This document shows positions 9,232-20,825 of a DNA stretch of 64,000 nucleotides, piece by piece. The notes below the pieces were generated by a model. That model was not told the origin of the DNA. It ran no database searches and worked only from the letters and a program-made list of their open reading frames with translations. Every line of letters begins with the position of its first letter. The first letter of the stretch is position 1. Position numbers and translations under genes: made by a program. This DNA comes from an uncultured Allomuricauda sp. GTDB lineage: Bacteria; Bacteroidota; Bacteroidia; Flavobacteriales; Flavobacteriaceae. The DNA lies in contig NZ_CAKZYF010000027.1 in the NCBI RefSeq assembly GCF_937884665.1, forward strand, positions 1-64,000. The letters are read 5' to 3'.

Positions 9232-10722
9232 TCAAATCTTTTCAAAAGAGATTTCATTCCCCTCTTGAAAAAAGTCCAATTCTCGGTTGGCAAACTGTAT
9301 TTTAAAGTTCAGGTATTTACTTTTATAAGTATCATTTTCAACTTTAAAAAGCTGTAAATCATTCTGATTTTGATACTTCATAAAGAGTTTCGCATCATTA
9401 AAGCTAATTGCGATAGTATCCTTTTCATTAACATAATTTCCTGTAATGTTTTTGGCCGCAATACTATCTACTCCCTTATAATCGTAAACTTTTGGAAAAT
9501 GCTCCTCCCACTCATAGACTTTTGCCACTGAGTTCACAATCTCGTTTATTATGGGCTGTCCCTCATTGGAATTTATCATAACAACAACCCCTTTTCCTCC
9601 TTTTCTATAACTGCGAAACTCGCTAATGTACCCCTCGTTCCAACCCCCATGGCTAAAGGTTATCACATCATTATTCTTTGATTTTATAAAAAAACCAATG
9701 CCAATCCAATCGGCCACCTTATTTGGTGTAAGCATTTCGTCCAAAGTTTCTTTTTTAAACAGAGATGAACCACCTTGCAATCCTTTCAGGATTTCTATCA
9801 TGATTTTGGCTAATTCAGAGGGATAGGTCCACAGCCCAGCGGGAGCCTGCTCTGGATAAACATGATATTTGCCCACTATTGCTCTTTTTTTATAAGGATA
9901 TCCTGTTGCAATTTTATACTCCATGGTATCCGGGATAGGTTGGGCGTATGTGCTATTTTCCAATCCTAAGTGAGAGAATAATTCCTCGTCCATTATTTGA
10001 GGCAGTGATTTTTTCAATAAATCCGTAAGCGCAACCTGCGCAACAACGGTACCACCCCCTGAATAACGGAAACGAGTCCCGGGAAAACCGTTCACTTCAA
10101 CTTTAGGTGTATTGGAATTTGGTTCTCCGTTCAATAGTCGAATTGGTGAAGGAATTTTCTCGGTTGTCAAATATCCATCGAAACCAGAAACATTCAATCC
10201 GGCCGTATGACTCAGTATTTGCCTAAAAGACAAGCTTGGTTGCCAATCTCCTTTTTTAGGAACTTTATATGAAGTTAAATATTCATTAACGTCTTTATCA
10301 ATATCCAGTATTCCCTGTTCGTGCAGCCTCATTACAACCAAAGAAAAAATAGGTTTACTTATTGATGCTGCCTGAAAAAGTGTATTGGTATCCGCTTCAA
10401 TTCCCTCTTCGGTATTTGCCATTCCGAAGGCTCTGGCCCATTCAATTTCGCCATTATTTACTACCGCAATGCTAACAGCAGGGGTATTGTAGTACTTCAT
10501 TCTTTCCTCTAAGCCAGCCGTCTCATAAATACCGCTTAGGGATGTTTCTATCATCAAATTGTTCAACACTTCTTCAATACTTTGTTCAACTTCCGATGAA
10601 TATTGGGGGTTTCCCGAATAATCTATTCCTTTTGTATCTGTTTGGCAACCCAGTAAAAGGAAAGAGAAAGGAATCCATAGATTCATTAATTTCAGCCGGT
10701 ACTTTGTCAAAAAAATAGTCAT
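9232..10722 (-). CDS. Serine hydrolase, beta-lactamase/class C family lipoprotein
   Basis: LFQAASISKPIFSLVVMRLHEQGIL (SxxK), RYSGGGTVV (YSG/YSN-like), HGGWNEGY. Confidence 0.85.
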   Translation of the reverse strand: MTIFLTKYRLKLMNLWIPFSFLLLGCQTDTKGIDYSGNPQYSSEVEQSIEEVLNNLMIETSLSGIYETAGLEERMKYYNTPAVSIAVVNNGEIEWARAFGMANTEEGIEADTNTLFQAASISKPIFSLVVMRLHEQGILDIDKDVNEYLTSYKVPKKGDWQPSLSFRQILSHTAGLNVSGFDGYLTTEKIPSPIRLLNGEPNSNTPKVEVNGFPGTRFRYSGGGTVVAQVALTDLLKKSLPQIMDEELFSHLGLENSTYAQPIPDTMEYKIATGYPYKKRAIVGKYHVYPEQAPAGLWTYPSELAKIMIEILKGLQGGSSLFKKETLDEMLTPNKVADWIGIGFFIKSKNNDVITFSHGGWNEGYISEFRSYRKGGKGVVVMINSNEGQPIINEIVNSVAKVYEWEEHFPKVYDYKGVDSIAAKNITGNYVNEKDTIAISFNDAKLFMKYQNQNDLQLFKVENDTYKSKYLNFKIQFANRELDFFQEGNEISFEKI

Positions 10723-10737
10723 GTTTATTTATTGATA

Positions 10738-11583
10738 CTATTTGCTCTTAATCAGAATATCCCCGTTAAAGGTCTTGAACAACATTTCAGGACCACCTCC
10801 GTTGATTTTTCCCCGCACCCATTGTTCCAATTTTACTTTATAGGTACCCGAAGAAGTGTTTTTCTTTATCTCCGGCTTATTCGAAGCGACCACCAAGTCA
10901 AAATCAGTGTAAATTTCACCCATCTCTGATTTCGCTTTCACATCCGCTTTTAAAGAACTGGGAAAACTAATGTTCAAATCCCCATTCAGGCTGCTAAATG
11001 CCATATTTGCGCCGGAGGTGATGGTGTTAAATGAAATATCAATATCTCCATTAACCGTGTCTGTTGAGGCAGAACCATCCACGGACTCTAGCGTAATGGC
11101 TCCATTAACATTGCTGACCTCCATATCTCCACGAACACCTTTTACCCAAATATCACCTTCATTTACGGTCCCAAGTTTCAGGGAAAAGTTTTTGGGCACC
11201 TTTATTTCCAAGTTTGTGGCACGATTCCATTGCTCATTAATAATCTGCACCACGTTGTTCTTTTCCTCGGCACTGATGTTCAAAGATGAATTCTGTATGC
11301 GTTTCATCCCCTTCGCTTTTTTTTGAAGTTCACTTTTGTCCTTGTGCTTATCCTTACCACCACAACACTCGCCTTTAGAGCCAAAAGAAGCCTTGATAAG
11401 CACTTCGTTGCCTTCATAGCCTTCCACATTTATAGAACCTGCGAGCTGTTCAACGATAAGTTTTCCTGGCTTGGATGGCTCACTTAAAGGAACTGAAAAC
11501 AAATCTATGCTCGCTTCTTGAGCCTTTATCCCATTCATCATTAGAAAGAGAAACATTACCAGTATATATTTTATCTTTTTCAT
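10738..11583 (-). CDS. DUF4097-type beta-strand repeat protein (putative adhesin-like)
   Basis: Signal peptide MKKIKYILVMFLFLMMNGIKAQ; SINVEGYEG...VSNVNGAITLESVDGSASTDTVNGDIDISF repeats. Confidence 0.75.
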   Translation of the reverse strand: MKKIKYILVMFLFLMMNGIKAQEASIDLFSVPLSEPSKPGKLIVEQLAGSINVEGYEGNEVLIKASFGSKGECCGGKDKHKDKSELQKKAKGMKRIQNSSLNISAEEKNNVVQIINEQWNRATNLEIKVPKNFSLKLGTVNEGDIWVKGVRGDMEVSNVNGAITLESVDGSASTDTVNGDIDISFNTITSGANMAFSSLNGDLNISFPSSLKADVKAKSEMGEIYTDFDLVVASNKPEIKKNTSSGTYKVKLEQWVRGKINGGGPEMLFKTFNGDILIKSK

Positions 11584-11587
11584 TCGG

Positions 11588-12454
11588 CTATATTTTTTTG
11601 ATGTATACATTTCCGTTTAACGTTTCAAAGTCAAAATCAACTGAACCATCCCCAATCTGAACTACAGGCTTGGCTTCGAACTTATATCTGGCCTTACCGC
11701 TATCGCTGGGTAATTTATTGGTCAGCATATATTGCTTATTGATATCAAAATCGGTAAACATTTCACCATTCATACTTTTGAAGGTAATGTTAGCAGATAA
11801 CGCTTCCTGGTAGGATATGTTGATATCTCCGTTCAATGAATAATATTCCGATGGCTCTTTGGGGTTGTCCGCATAAGAAATGGTTACAGGCCCGTTTATA
11901 CAGTTTACTTTTGTTTTTCCAGTGATTTGGGTTAAGGTAATCCCGCCATTGATGTTGCTCGCTGTAAGGTAGTTGCTCTTGGTGTTTTTCACATGAATTT
12001 CTCCTTCATTTACGGTGCTTACGTCCAAAAGCATGGTTTTGGGGACTTTCACCGTGATATTCAGATTGTGTTCGTAAGTGAGTTCATACGAGTTATTGCA
12101 CCATCTATATTTCAACTTTTCATCGTCAAATTCAATATATGGTGCGTCTGGGCGGATTAGGATTCTATCAGGTCCTTGTACAATTTTGACTTGCAGTTCA
12201 CTTTTTCCCAACTCCAGGTTCTCTAATGTCTTGGCGTGGATACTTCGCTTTACCTCAATAAATACAGTGCTCCCTGCATAGCCTTCAACTGAAATGGACC
12301 CGAAAACATTCTTGATTATCATCTCGCTTTTCGAAGGATTATCCAATTCCAACTCTTTTTTTATCACCTCCGTGAATTCCTTTTTCTGTGCCGGGGATTT
12401 CTGGGTACACATGACCAAGGTCAGCGACAACAGCGTAATTGCTTGTTTCATCAT
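11588..12454 (-). CDS. DUF4097-type beta-strand repeat protein (paralogue of the adjacent gene)
   Basis: FGSISVEGYAGSTVFIEV...ASNINGGITLTQITGKTKVNCINGPVTISY. Confidence 0.75.
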   Translation of the reverse strand: MMKQAITLLSLTLVMCTQKSPAQKKEFTEVIKKELELDNPSKSEMIIKNVFGSISVEGYAGSTVFIEVKRSIHAKTLENLELGKSELQVKIVQGPDRILIRPDAPYIEFDDEKLKYRWCNNSYELTYEHNLNITVKVPKTMLLDVSTVNEGEIHVKNTKSNYLTASNINGGITLTQITGKTKVNCINGPVTISYADNPKEPSEYYSLNGDINISYQEALSANITFKSMNGEMFTDFDINKQYMLTNKLPSDSGKARYKFEAKPVVQIGDGSVDFDFETLNGNVYIKKI

Positions 12455-12518
12455 TAATACATTTTAACTGTTCGTAATTTGATTTGACCCATTTAAGGGC
12501 AGATTGATAAATAAACTC

Positions 12519-13310
12519 CTATATAATAGACTCAATGGAATTCTTGATTTTCTTCTTAACCGTTGTATCCAATTCCTGATTTTCAAGCAACTGTTTAAAA
12601 GGTTCAATGGAGGCTTTTTCTTGTAAGGCCACCATAAGGTTCGCTAAAGTAATCTGCATTATTGGAGATTCTTGATTTTGAATAGCCTGGACCAAACCTT
12701 GACGTACCAACGGATTTTCAACATAGTTTGTCAACGACTCCACCGCGGCCAAACTTACATTGACATTGGCATCATAGTTAAGGGTTTTTAAAAGCGCCTT
12801 GATAACAATCTCGTCCACAGCAACAATCTTATTTGCTTCCCCAACGCCCTGGAGTCTTTGGTTGGCGGAAGGTTGTTCCAACAAGGTCAAAATCAACTTT
12901 TGCCGCACGGCTTCGGTTTCCTTATCCCTTGCCACTACCTGATTTGACGACTTTTCTTCGTTTGAAGCTAAAAAGTAACCTACACCTAAACCTACCATAA
13001 GGAAAAGAGCGCCGAAAGCAAATTGGGGTTTAAACCATCCAAATAGGCCAGCAAACATATTCTTGGATTCCTCTTTTTTATTCTTTTGAATCGCATTGGA
13101 CAACATTGTAAAAAAACTATCGTCCATTTGAGCAGAAGGCTGTGGTGCATCCAACTGTCCCAACAGGGTCCATGATCTTTTCAATTCCGAAAACTTTTCC
13201 TTGTACTCCGGATTTTTATCTAAAAAACTTTCGAAAAGAGCCGTATCAGCTGCGGATGCAGCTCCCGTCAAATGTTCCATGGCTTTTATTTCAAACAATT
13301 CCTTATCCAT
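12519..13310 (-). CDS. Putative anti-sigma factor with single TM and HEAT-like repeat C-terminus
   Basis: 4 bp downstream of an ECF sigma gene; N-terminal cytosolic region, TM FAFGALFLMVGLGVGYFLA, repeat-like ...LLKTLNYDANVNVSLAAVESLTNYVENPLVRQGLVQAIQNQ. Confidence 0.7.
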   Translation of the reverse strand: MDKELFEIKAMEHLTGAASAADTALFESFLDKNPEYKEKFSELKRSWTLLGQLDAPQPSAQMDDSFFTMLSNAIQKNKKEESKNMFAGLFGWFKPQFAFGALFLMVGLGVGYFLASNEEKSSNQVVARDKETEAVRQKLILTLLEQPSANQRLQGVGEANKIVAVDEIVIKALLKTLNYDANVNVSLAAVESLTNYVENPLVRQGLVQAIQNQESPIMQITLANLMVALQEKASIEPFKQLLENQELDTTVKKKIKNSIESII

Positions 13311-13313
13311 CTT

Positions 13314-13868
13314 CTATCCTATTTCCAATTCTAAAAAAATGATTCGTAATTCTTTCAGTGCCCTATGCACCCTGACCTTTGCCGCTCCCTCGGAACAGCC
13401 GATAATCTGAGCAAGCTCCGAAAACTTAAGCCCCTTGTATTTTGCCAACACCAAAAGCTCCCGTTTTCCTTTTGGTAATTTTTCCAAGGCCTTTTGCAAT
13501 AGGGCATTGTTATCTTCTCGTTCGATTTCCTCATTCAATCTGTCCTCAATTGGGTCTTTGATTTGAATCTCAGAGGTGCTCCTTAATACTCCCGTTTGCA
13601 AAGTCTTTTTGTGAAAATCATAATTTGCGTTCCTGGCCATTTTGAACATCCATGCCCCAAAAGCACCTTCACCAGAATACGAATTTCTATATTGCAACAT
13701 CCGCATAAAAACATTTTGGACCAAGTCCTCGCTGATTGACGGATTATTCCCCAGATTGTAGAAAAAACCAAACAACTTTTTTTTGTGCCGCTCGTACAAT
13801 AGTCCGAGTTTGTCAAGGTCTCCGTTCTTCACTTTTAACATCAGCATATTATCCGTAAGGTCTTGCAA
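13314..13868 (-). CDS. ECF-type RNA polymerase sigma factor
   Basis: [16 protein letters not shown] (region 2), [33 protein letters not shown] (region 4). Confidence 0.9.
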   Translation of the reverse strand: MQDLTDNMLMLKVKNGDLDKLGLLYERHKKKLFGFFYNLGNNPSISEDLVQNVFMRMLQYRNSYSGEGAFGAWMFKMARNANYDFHKKTLQTGVLRSTSEIQIKDPIEDRLNEEIEREDNNALLQKALEKLPKGKRELLVLAKYKGLKFSELAQIIGCSEGAAKVRVHRALKELRIIFLELEIG

Positions 13869-14030
13869 GACGATAGTTCTTTTGGTTCGTTTAAGGGAAT
13901 ACTGCGTTTATTTGAAAAGGTTACAAAATGTATTCTTTTTTTCTTCATTCTACAGATAAATCCATGGTTTTTATACCCATCAGACCAAAATATTTTTGAT
14001 TATTTTTGTCCGAATTTCAACTCAGCCTAC

Positions 14031-14738
14031 ATGCAATACAAACGAATTCTTTTAAAACTCAGTGGTGAAGCGCTAATGGGAGACCAACAATACGGTATTG
14101 ATGGCAACCGCTTATCCGAGTACGCAGAGGATATCAAGGCCGTGGTTGAAAAGGGCATTGAAGTTGCCATAGTCATCGGTGGAGGTAATATTTTCAGGGG
14201 ATTGGCGGGTGCCAGTCAAGGTATGGACCGGGTTCAGGGAGATCACATGGGCATGTTGGCCACGGTAATCAACGGATTGGCCCTTCAAAGCGCCCTGGAA
14301 CAGCAAGGGATTGAAACGCGTCTTCAATCCGCAATAAAAATTAATGAAGTGGCCGAACCTTTTATTCGCAGACGCGCCATGCGCCATTTGGAAAAGGGGA
14401 GGGTCGTAATTTTTGGAGGAGGCACCGGAAACCCTTACTTTACTACAGATTCGGCAGCAGTATTAAGGGCCATTGAAATAAAGGCCGATGTGATTTTAAA
14501 GGGTACCCGAGTAGATGGCATCTATACTTCTGACCCTGAAAAAGATAAAAGTGCTACCAAGTTCGATAAGATTTCATTTAATGAGGTGATTTCCAAAGGC
14601 CTCAAAGTTATGGATACCACCGCCTTTACTTTAAGCCAAGAGAATGAACTGCCCATTGTGGTATTCGATATGAATACTAGGGGCAACTTAATGAAAATAG
14701 TACAAGGCGAAAGCATTGGGACCGTGGTCAATGTTTAA
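14031..14738 (+). CDS. pyrH: UMP kinase
   Basis: [24 protein letters not shown]...; ATG at 14031 is the conventional N-terminus, ORF-track start is too long. Confidence 0.96.
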   Translation: MQYKRILLKLSGEALMGDQQYGIDGNRLSEYAEDIKAVVEKGIEVAIVIGGGNIFRGLAGASQGMDRVQGDHMGMLATVINGLALQSALEQQGIETRLQSAIKINEVAEPFIRRRAMRHLEKGRVVIFGGGTGNPYFTTDSAAVLRAIEIKADVILKGTRVDGIYTSDPEKDKSATKFDKISFNEVISKGLKVMDTTAFTLSQENELPIVVFDMNTRGNLMKIVQGESIGTVVNV

Positions 14739-14779
14739 TTTGGCAAAGCTTTTGTGACCAGACGTTAAAACTAATACGC

Positions 14780-15334
14780 ATGAATGAAGAAGTGACATTT
14801 ATACTCGACTCTGCCAAAGAGAGTATGGACGGAAGTATTTCCCATTTGGAAAAGGCCTTGATCAAGATTAGGGCAGGTAAGGCAAGTCCCGTAATGTTAT
14901 CCACCGTAATGGTCGAGTATTATGGATCACCCACCCCGCTTTCCCAAGTTTCCAATATTAACACACCAGATGCCAGGACCATTTCTGTACAGCCCTGGGA
15001 AAAAACTATTCTTGGGGATATTGAAACTGCAATTATGAACGCGAATTTGGGTTTCAACCCGATGAACAATGGCGAAATGGTAATCATAAACGTACCACCA
15101 CTTACAGAGGAACGTAGGATACAACTGGTAAAACAAGCCAAAGGGGAAGCAGAGGATGCCAAGGTAAGCATCAGAAATGCCAGACAAGATGCGAACAAAG
15201 AGCTCAAAAAGTTAGAGATTTCAGAAGACTTAAAAAGCAATGCCGAAGTAGATGTACAGGAACTCACCGATTCTTACAGCAAAAAGGTAGATGCAATTCT
15301 CTCGGTAAAGGAAACGGAAATAATGAAGGTGTAA
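14780..15334 (+). CDS. frr: Ribosome recycling factor
   Basis: IRAGKASPVMLSTVMVEYYGSPTPLSQVSNINTPDARTISVQPW. Confidence 0.96.
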   Translation: MNEEVTFILDSAKESMDGSISHLEKALIKIRAGKASPVMLSTVMVEYYGSPTPLSQVSNINTPDARTISVQPWEKTILGDIETAIMNANLGFNPMNNGEMVIINVPPLTEERRIQLVKQAKGEAEDAKVSIRNARQDANKELKKLEISEDLKSNAEVDVQELTDSYSKKVDAILSVKETEIMKV

Positions 15335-15409
15335 TGCCTTTTGTCTTCCCAGTACAATCTTTTAGGAGTACAGCCGATCATTGTCTAACTTTGTACCAAT
15401 AAAATACTG

Positions 15410-17809
15410 ATGGTAGCGAAGCTGATGCAAGGGTTTTGGCCTACTGTAGCGCGGATTATTTTAAGGAATCGAATCCTTATCCTGATTTTGGTTACGGCCT
15501 TAACGGTTTTTTTGGCCTTACAATGGAGAAACATCAAACTGTCCAATACAGAGGCTAACATTCTCCCCGACGACCATATCGCCACCATACAATACAATAT
15601 TTTTACAGGACTTTTTGGAGAGGAGGGCAACGCCGTTGTTTTTGCGGTAAGAGACCCCAAGCTATTTGACCCAAGCAATTTTAATCGGTGGAACAAGTTG
15701 AGCAAACAACTTGAAGCTTTTCCTGAAATTGATTTTGTGGTTTCCACGGACAATCTTCAAGTATTGGTCAAAGACGAGAAAAATCAGGAATTTTTAATTG
15801 AGGACTTTATTAAAAACGCTCCGGACACTCCTGAAAAAGTAGCTCAGTTAAAAGAATTTCTGCTCAAAGAACTTCCTTTTTATGATGGACTTATCTATAA
15901 CCCTAAAAGTGAGACCATCCAGACCATTGCCTATCTGGACAAGGACATAATGAATACTTCTGTACGGAATGAATTCATATTGAACGATTTGGGAGATCTG
16001 ATCAAAAATTTTGAAGAAGAGACCGGATTGGATATGCACGTCTCGGGAATGCCCTACATTCGAACGTGGAACACAAAGTCCATCGTTGACGAAATCGGTA
16101 TTTTTATTGCTGCTGCACTTTTGGTCACTTCATTGATTTTCTTTTTCTTTTTTAGAAGTTTTCGGGCCACACTGATTTCCATGTGCGTAGTTATCATCGG
16201 GGTTATGTGGGCCTTTGGCATTCTGGGCCTGCTTCAGTACGAAATTACCATTCTCACCGCTTTGATTCCTCCGCTGATTATCGTTATTGGAATCCCAAAT
16301 TGCATTTTTCTTATCAACAAATACCAACAAGAGGTAAAAAAGCACGGAAATCAGGCCCTTTCCTTACAACGGGTAATCTCAAAAATTGGAAACGCGACTT
16401 TAATGACCAACATAACCACGGCATCCGGTTTTGCAACGTTCATTATTTTGGACAGCGATTTGTTAAAGGAATTTGGTATCGTTGCTTCCATCAATATTAT
16501 TGGAATTTTTATTCTCTCCCTTTTGATTATTCCTATAGTATACAGTTTTATGGCCTTGCCCAAAACCAAGCATTTAAAACATCTGAACAAAAAGTGGATT
16601 GATTTTTTCGTAAACTGGATGGAACGTATGGTACGGGAATACCGAATCGGGGTCTATATTTCTTCTGTCCTGATTTTAGTATTGAGCATCATTGGAATTT
16701 ATCAGATTGAAATCACAGGAAGCCGTATTGAAGACCTTCCGAAAAACACCCATTACTTTAAGGACATCCGTTTTTTTGAGGAAGAATTCGATGGTATTAT
16801 GCCCATGGAGATTGTGGTGGACACGAAACGTAAAAATGGCGCTATAAAACCAGCCACACTGCGTAGAATGGACCAATTGGGTACTGTTATCGAAGAGACT
16901 CCCGAATTATCTCGTCCAGTTTCCGTGGTAGATTTGATCAAGTATTCCAAACAAGCGTTTTACAACGGAATTCCAAAATACTATCAACTCCCTACTTCAC
17001 AAGAGAATACTTTTATTATGGATATGGTCCGAAAGTCATCTGGCGAGGACAATCTCTTGCAAAGTTTTGTGGACAGTACCGGTCAAAATGCCCGTCTGAC
17101 CACCTATCTCCGTGATGTAAAAATTGACCGAATGGAAGAAATTGAAATGGATATTCAAAAAGCCATTGCCAAATTCTTTCCAGAAGAGCGCTATAATGTT
17201 TTCATGACCGGAAAGGCACTGCTTTTTCTGAAAGGTACGCGATACTTGGTAAAGAACCTTCTGATTTCACTGGCACTCGCCATAGGTCTCATATCCTTGT
17301 TTATGGCTTATTTGTTCCGTTCCTTTCGAATGATAATTGTTTCTTTGGTACCTAATTTACTACCCTTGGTGGTAACTGCCGGGCTTATGGGTTTCCTTGG
17401 CATACCCATAAAACCTTCTACCATTCTCGTATTTAGCATCGCTTTCGGAATCTCTGTGGATGATACCATTCATTTCTTGGCGAAATATCGTCAAGAACTT
17501 GCTGCCAATCGATGGCAGATAAAAAAATCGGTATATGCCGCTTTAAGGGAGACCGGTGTCAGTATGTTTTATACCTCCATTGTACTTTTCTTTGGTTTTT
17601 CTGTGTTCATCATTTCGAGTTTTGGAGGTACACAAGCCTTGGGCGGATTAGTTTCGGCAACGCTGCTGTTTGCTATGTTGGCCAACTTGATACTGCTACC
17701 TTCCCTCCTGCTCTCTTTAGAGCGAAGCATTGCAAACAAACAGGTCCTGAAGAAACCACAAATAGATATTTTGCCCAAGGGCGAAGAAAACAGTCTTAAC
17801 GATAAATAG
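15410..17809 (+). CDS. RND/MMPL superfamily transporter
   Basis: 799 aa, multiple TM segments, FSIAFGISVDDTIHFLAKYR motif. Confidence 0.88.
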   Translation: MVAKLMQGFWPTVARIILRNRILILILVTALTVFLALQWRNIKLSNTEANILPDDHIATIQYNIFTGLFGEEGNAVVFAVRDPKLFDPSNFNRWNKLSKQLEAFPEIDFVVSTDNLQVLVKDEKNQEFLIEDFIKNAPDTPEKVAQLKEFLLKELPFYDGLIYNPKSETIQTIAYLDKDIMNTSVRNEFILNDLGDLIKNFEEETGLDMHVSGMPYIRTWNTKSIVDEIGIFIAAALLVTSLIFFFFFRSFRATLISMCVVIIGVMWAFGILGLLQYEITILTALIPPLIIVIGIPNCIFLINKYQQEVKKHGNQALSLQRVISKIGNATLMTNITTASGFATFIILDSDLLKEFGIVASINIIGIFILSLLIIPIVYSFMALPKTKHLKHLNKKWIDFFVNWMERMVREYRIGVYISSVLILVLSIIGIYQIEITGSRIEDLPKNTHYFKDIRFFEEEFDGIMPMEIVVDTKRKNGAIKPATLRRMDQLGTVIEETPELSRPVSVVDLIKYSKQAFYNGIPKYYQLPTSQENTFIMDMVRKSSGEDNLLQSFVDSTGQNARLTTYLRDVKIDRMEEIEMDIQKAIAKFFPEERYNVFMTGKALLFLKGTRYLVKNLLISLALAIGLISLFMAYLFRSFRMIIVSLVPNLLPLVVTAGLMGFLGIPIKPSTILVFSIAFGISVDDTIHFLAKYRQELAANRWQIKKSVYAALRETGVSMFYTSIVLFFGFSVFIISSFGGTQALGGLVSATLLFAMLANLILLPSLLLSLERSIANKQVLKKPQIDILPKGEENSLNDK

Positions 17810-17879
17810 GTTTTCAACCTACAATTCTTGCGTTGGCATGGTCTAGTTTTTTCCAATAAACTATCTTTACCGCTTAAAT

Positions 17880-19328
17880 TTGAGCGAAGCAAAAATGATA
17901 TCACATTCCATAAAATCATTGCTTGAAAAACAGCCTATTGGTGACTCGGTACAAATAAACGGATGGGTAAGGGCCTTTAGAAGCAACCGATTTATCGCCC
18001 TGAACGATGGTTCCACACTCCACAACCTGCAATGTGTCATTGATTTTGAGAATTTTGACGAATCCCTTTTGAAAAAAATCACGGTTGGCTCAGCTTTGAA
18101 AGTAAGTGGAACGTTTGCAGAAAGTCTTGGAAAAGGGCAAAGTGTGGAAATTCAAGTTAACGATATTTTTGTACACGGTACCGCCGATGCGGAAGCGTAT
18201 CCAATCCAACCCAAAAAGCACTCCTTGGAGTTTTTGCGGGAAAAAGCACATCTGAGGATACGGACCAATACGTTTTCTGCGGTGATGCGAATACGTTCTG
18301 CTCTGTCTTTTGCAATTCACGATTATTTTCAGAAAAACGGATTCTTTTACATGCATACCCCCATAATTACAGGTTCTGATGCTGAAGGTGCTGGGGAAAT
18401 GTTCCGGGTCAGTACCTTAAATGCAAAAAAACCGCCTCTGGATGATAGGGGTGCAGTGAACTATCAAGAAGACTTTTTTGGGAAAGAGACCAATTTGACG
18501 GTCTCCGGTCAATTGGAAGCGGAAACCTACGCTATGGGCCTGGGCAAGGTGTATACTTTTGGACCAACTTTTAGGGCGGAAAATTCCAATACCTCCAGGC
18601 ATTTGGCCGAATTTTGGATGATAGAGCCCGAAATGGCATTTTATGAGCTGGACGACAATATGGACTTGGCCGAAGACTTCATCAAATACACCATACGCTA
18701 TGTAATGGACCATTGCCATGAAGATTTGAACTTTTTGGAGAAGAGGCTTTTGGATGAAGAAAAAACAAAACCCCAAAATGAGCGCAGTGACATGGCACTT
18801 ATTGAAAAATTAAGGTTTGTTACTGACAATGACTTTAAACGGATTACCTATACGGAGGCCATTGACATATTGCGAAACAGCAAACCCAATAAAAAGAAAA
18901 AGTTTAAGTTCCCCATCAACGAATGGGGCGCGGACCTTCAAAGTGAACATGAGCGTTTTTTAGTTGAAAAACATTTTAAATGTCCCGTAATACTTTTTGA
19001 CTATCCGGCCAAAATCAAGGCGTTTTATATGCGTTTGAACGAAGATGGAAAAACCGTAAGAGCTATGGACGTACTCTTCCCAGGAATTGGGGAAATTGCC
19101 GGGGGTTCCCAGAGAGAGGAACGCTTGGATGTATTGCTGGAAAAAATAAAAGAACTTGAAATTGACGAGAAAGAACTCTGGTGGTATTTGGATTTGAGAA
19201 GATTCGGGACCGCCGTACACAGTGGATTTGGATTAGGTTTGGAGCGATTGGTCCTTTTTGTGACGGGTATGGGGAATATCCGGGATGCGATACCGTATCC
19301 GCGTACTCCCCAGAACGCTGAATTTTAA
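17880..19328 (+). CDS. asnS: Asparaginyl-tRNA synthetase
   Basis: [71 protein letters not shown]. Confidence 0.96.
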   Translation: MSEAKMISHSIKSLLEKQPIGDSVQINGWVRAFRSNRFIALNDGSTLHNLQCVIDFENFDESLLKKITVGSALKVSGTFAESLGKGQSVEIQVNDIFVHGTADAEAYPIQPKKHSLEFLREKAHLRIRTNTFSAVMRIRSALSFAIHDYFQKNGFFYMHTPIITGSDAEGAGEMFRVSTLNAKKPPLDDRGAVNYQEDFFGKETNLTVSGQLEAETYAMGLGKVYTFGPTFRAENSNTSRHLAEFWMIEPEMAFYELDDNMDLAEDFIKYTIRYVMDHCHEDLNFLEKRLLDEEKTKPQNERSDMALIEKLRFVTDNDFKRITYTEAIDILRNSKPNKKKKFKFPINEWGADLQSEHERFLVEKHFKCPVILFDYPAKIKAFYMRLNEDGKTVRAMDVLFPGIGEIAGGSQREERLDVLLEKIKELEIDEKELWWYLDLRRFGTAVHSGFGLGLERLVLFVTGMGNIRDAIPYPRTPQNAEF

Positions 19329-19370
19329 TTCTATTGCTTAAATTTATAGGAAAGGAAGATTTTTAGTTCC

Positions 19371-20825
19371 ATGTTAAAACAACATCTTCAGTTTAAACTT
19401 TCCCAGAAACTCTCTCCCCAGCAAATTCAGCTGATGAAACTGATTCAATTGCCCACACAGGCCTTTGAACAACGGTTGAAACAGGAGTTGGAAGAGAATC
19501 CCGCACTGGAAAGTGGCAAAGCCGAAAACGATACTCTTGATGATGGCTTTGATAATTATGATGAGACATCAGATAGTGATTCAATTTCTGCAGAAGACAT
19601 CAATATCGATGATTACCTCAGTGATGATGAAGTTCCTGATTATAGGACCCAAACCAATAACTACAGTGCAGATGACGATGAAAAGAGTATTCCCTATGCA
19701 GCGGGAACCTCGTTCAACCAGTATCTAATGAATCAGTTAAATACCGTGTATATGGACGATGACGAATGGGCCATAGCGGAGTTTTTAGTGGGCAGCATAG
19801 ATGAAAGTGGTTACATACGCCGCCCCATAACCGATATTATGGATGATCTGGCTTTCACACAAAACATTTATACCGAAGAAAAAAAAATTGAAGAGGTACT
19901 TAAGATTGTGCAGCAATTGGACCCACCTGGCGTTGCAGCTAGATCGTTGGACGAGTGCCTCGTTCTGCAACTGAAAAGAAAAGAGAGCAACGCTTCCGTG
20001 GATTTGGCCGTTGCCATTCTTGAAAAATCCTTCGAGCAGTTCACTAAAAAGCATTATTCCAAATTACTCCAAAAGCATCAGGTGAATGAAGAAGAACTTA
20101 AAAATGCCATTTTGGAGATTGAAAAACTCAACCCAAAGCCTGGCGGATCTTATGCCGGGAGCACACGGATAATAGAACATATCGTACCTGACTTTTCCAT
20201 TCGAATCGTTGACGGAGAACTGGAGCTTAGCTTAAACGGACGAAATGCTCCAGAACTTCACGTGTCCAGAGAATACAGTAACATGTTGGAAGGGTATAAA
20301 AATGCCAAAGAAAAATCGAAGTCCCAGAAAGATACCGTACTTTTTATCAAACAAAAATTGGATGCTGCCAAATGGTTCATAGATGCCATCAAACAGAGAC
20401 AACAGACTCTTTTTGTGACCATGACCACCATAATGGAGTACCAAAAAGAGTATTTTTTGACCGGGGATGAACGTAAATTGCGTCCAATGATATTGAAGGA
20501 TATAGCAGATAAAATCGGTATGGATGTATCAACGGTATCCCGTGTGGCCAATAGTAAATATGTTGATACCCCTTACGGAACCAAGTTGATCAAGGAATTT
20601 TTCTCGGAAGCGATGAAAAATGAGCAAGGAGAGGACGTTTCCACAAGGGAGATAAAGAAAATATTGGAAACCGTTATTGGCGAAGAAGAAAAGAAGAAAC
20701 CTTTGACAGATGATAAGCTCGCGAAAATCCTTAAAGAACGCGGCTATCCTATTGCTAGAAGAACAGTGGCCAAATACAGGGAACAACTTGGCATCCCTGT
20801 TGCCAGGCTCAGAAAACAAATCTGA
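19371..20825 (+). CDS. rpoN: RNA polymerase sigma-54 factor
   Basis: QFKLSQKLSPQQIQLMKLIQLPTQAFEQRLKQELEENPALE; RPMILKDIADKIGMDVSTVSRVANSKYVDTPYG; ARRTVAKYREQLGIP RpoN box. Confidence 0.96.
   Translation: MLKQHLQFKLSQKLSPQQIQLMKLIQLPTQAFEQRLKQELEENPALESGKAENDTLDDGFDNYDETSDSDSISAEDINIDDYLSDDEVPDYRTQTNNYSADDDEKSIPYAAGTSFNQYLMNQLNTVYMDDDEWAIAEFLVGSIDESGYIRRPITDIMDDLAFTQNIYTEEKKIEEVLKIVQQLDPPGVAARSLDECLVLQLKRKESNASVDLAVAILEKSFEQFTKKHYSKLLQKHQVNEEELKNAILEIEKLNPKPGGSYAGSTRIIEHIVPDFSIRIVDGELELSLNGRNAPELHVSREYSNMLEGYKNAKEKSKSQKDTVLFIKQKLDAAKWFIDAIKQRQQTLFVTMTTIMEYQKEYFLTGDERKLRPMILKDIADKIGMDVSTVSRVANSKYVDTPYGTKLIKEFFSEAMKNEQGEDVSTREIKKILETVIGEEEKKKPLTDDKLAKILKERGYPIARRTVAKYREQLGIPVARLRKQI

Noticed and set aside
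13863-14030. N-terminal extension of PyrH in the ORF track
   Set aside because: The conventional PyrH N-terminus [14 protein letters not shown] starts at 14031; the upstream part is intergenic region between divergent genes.
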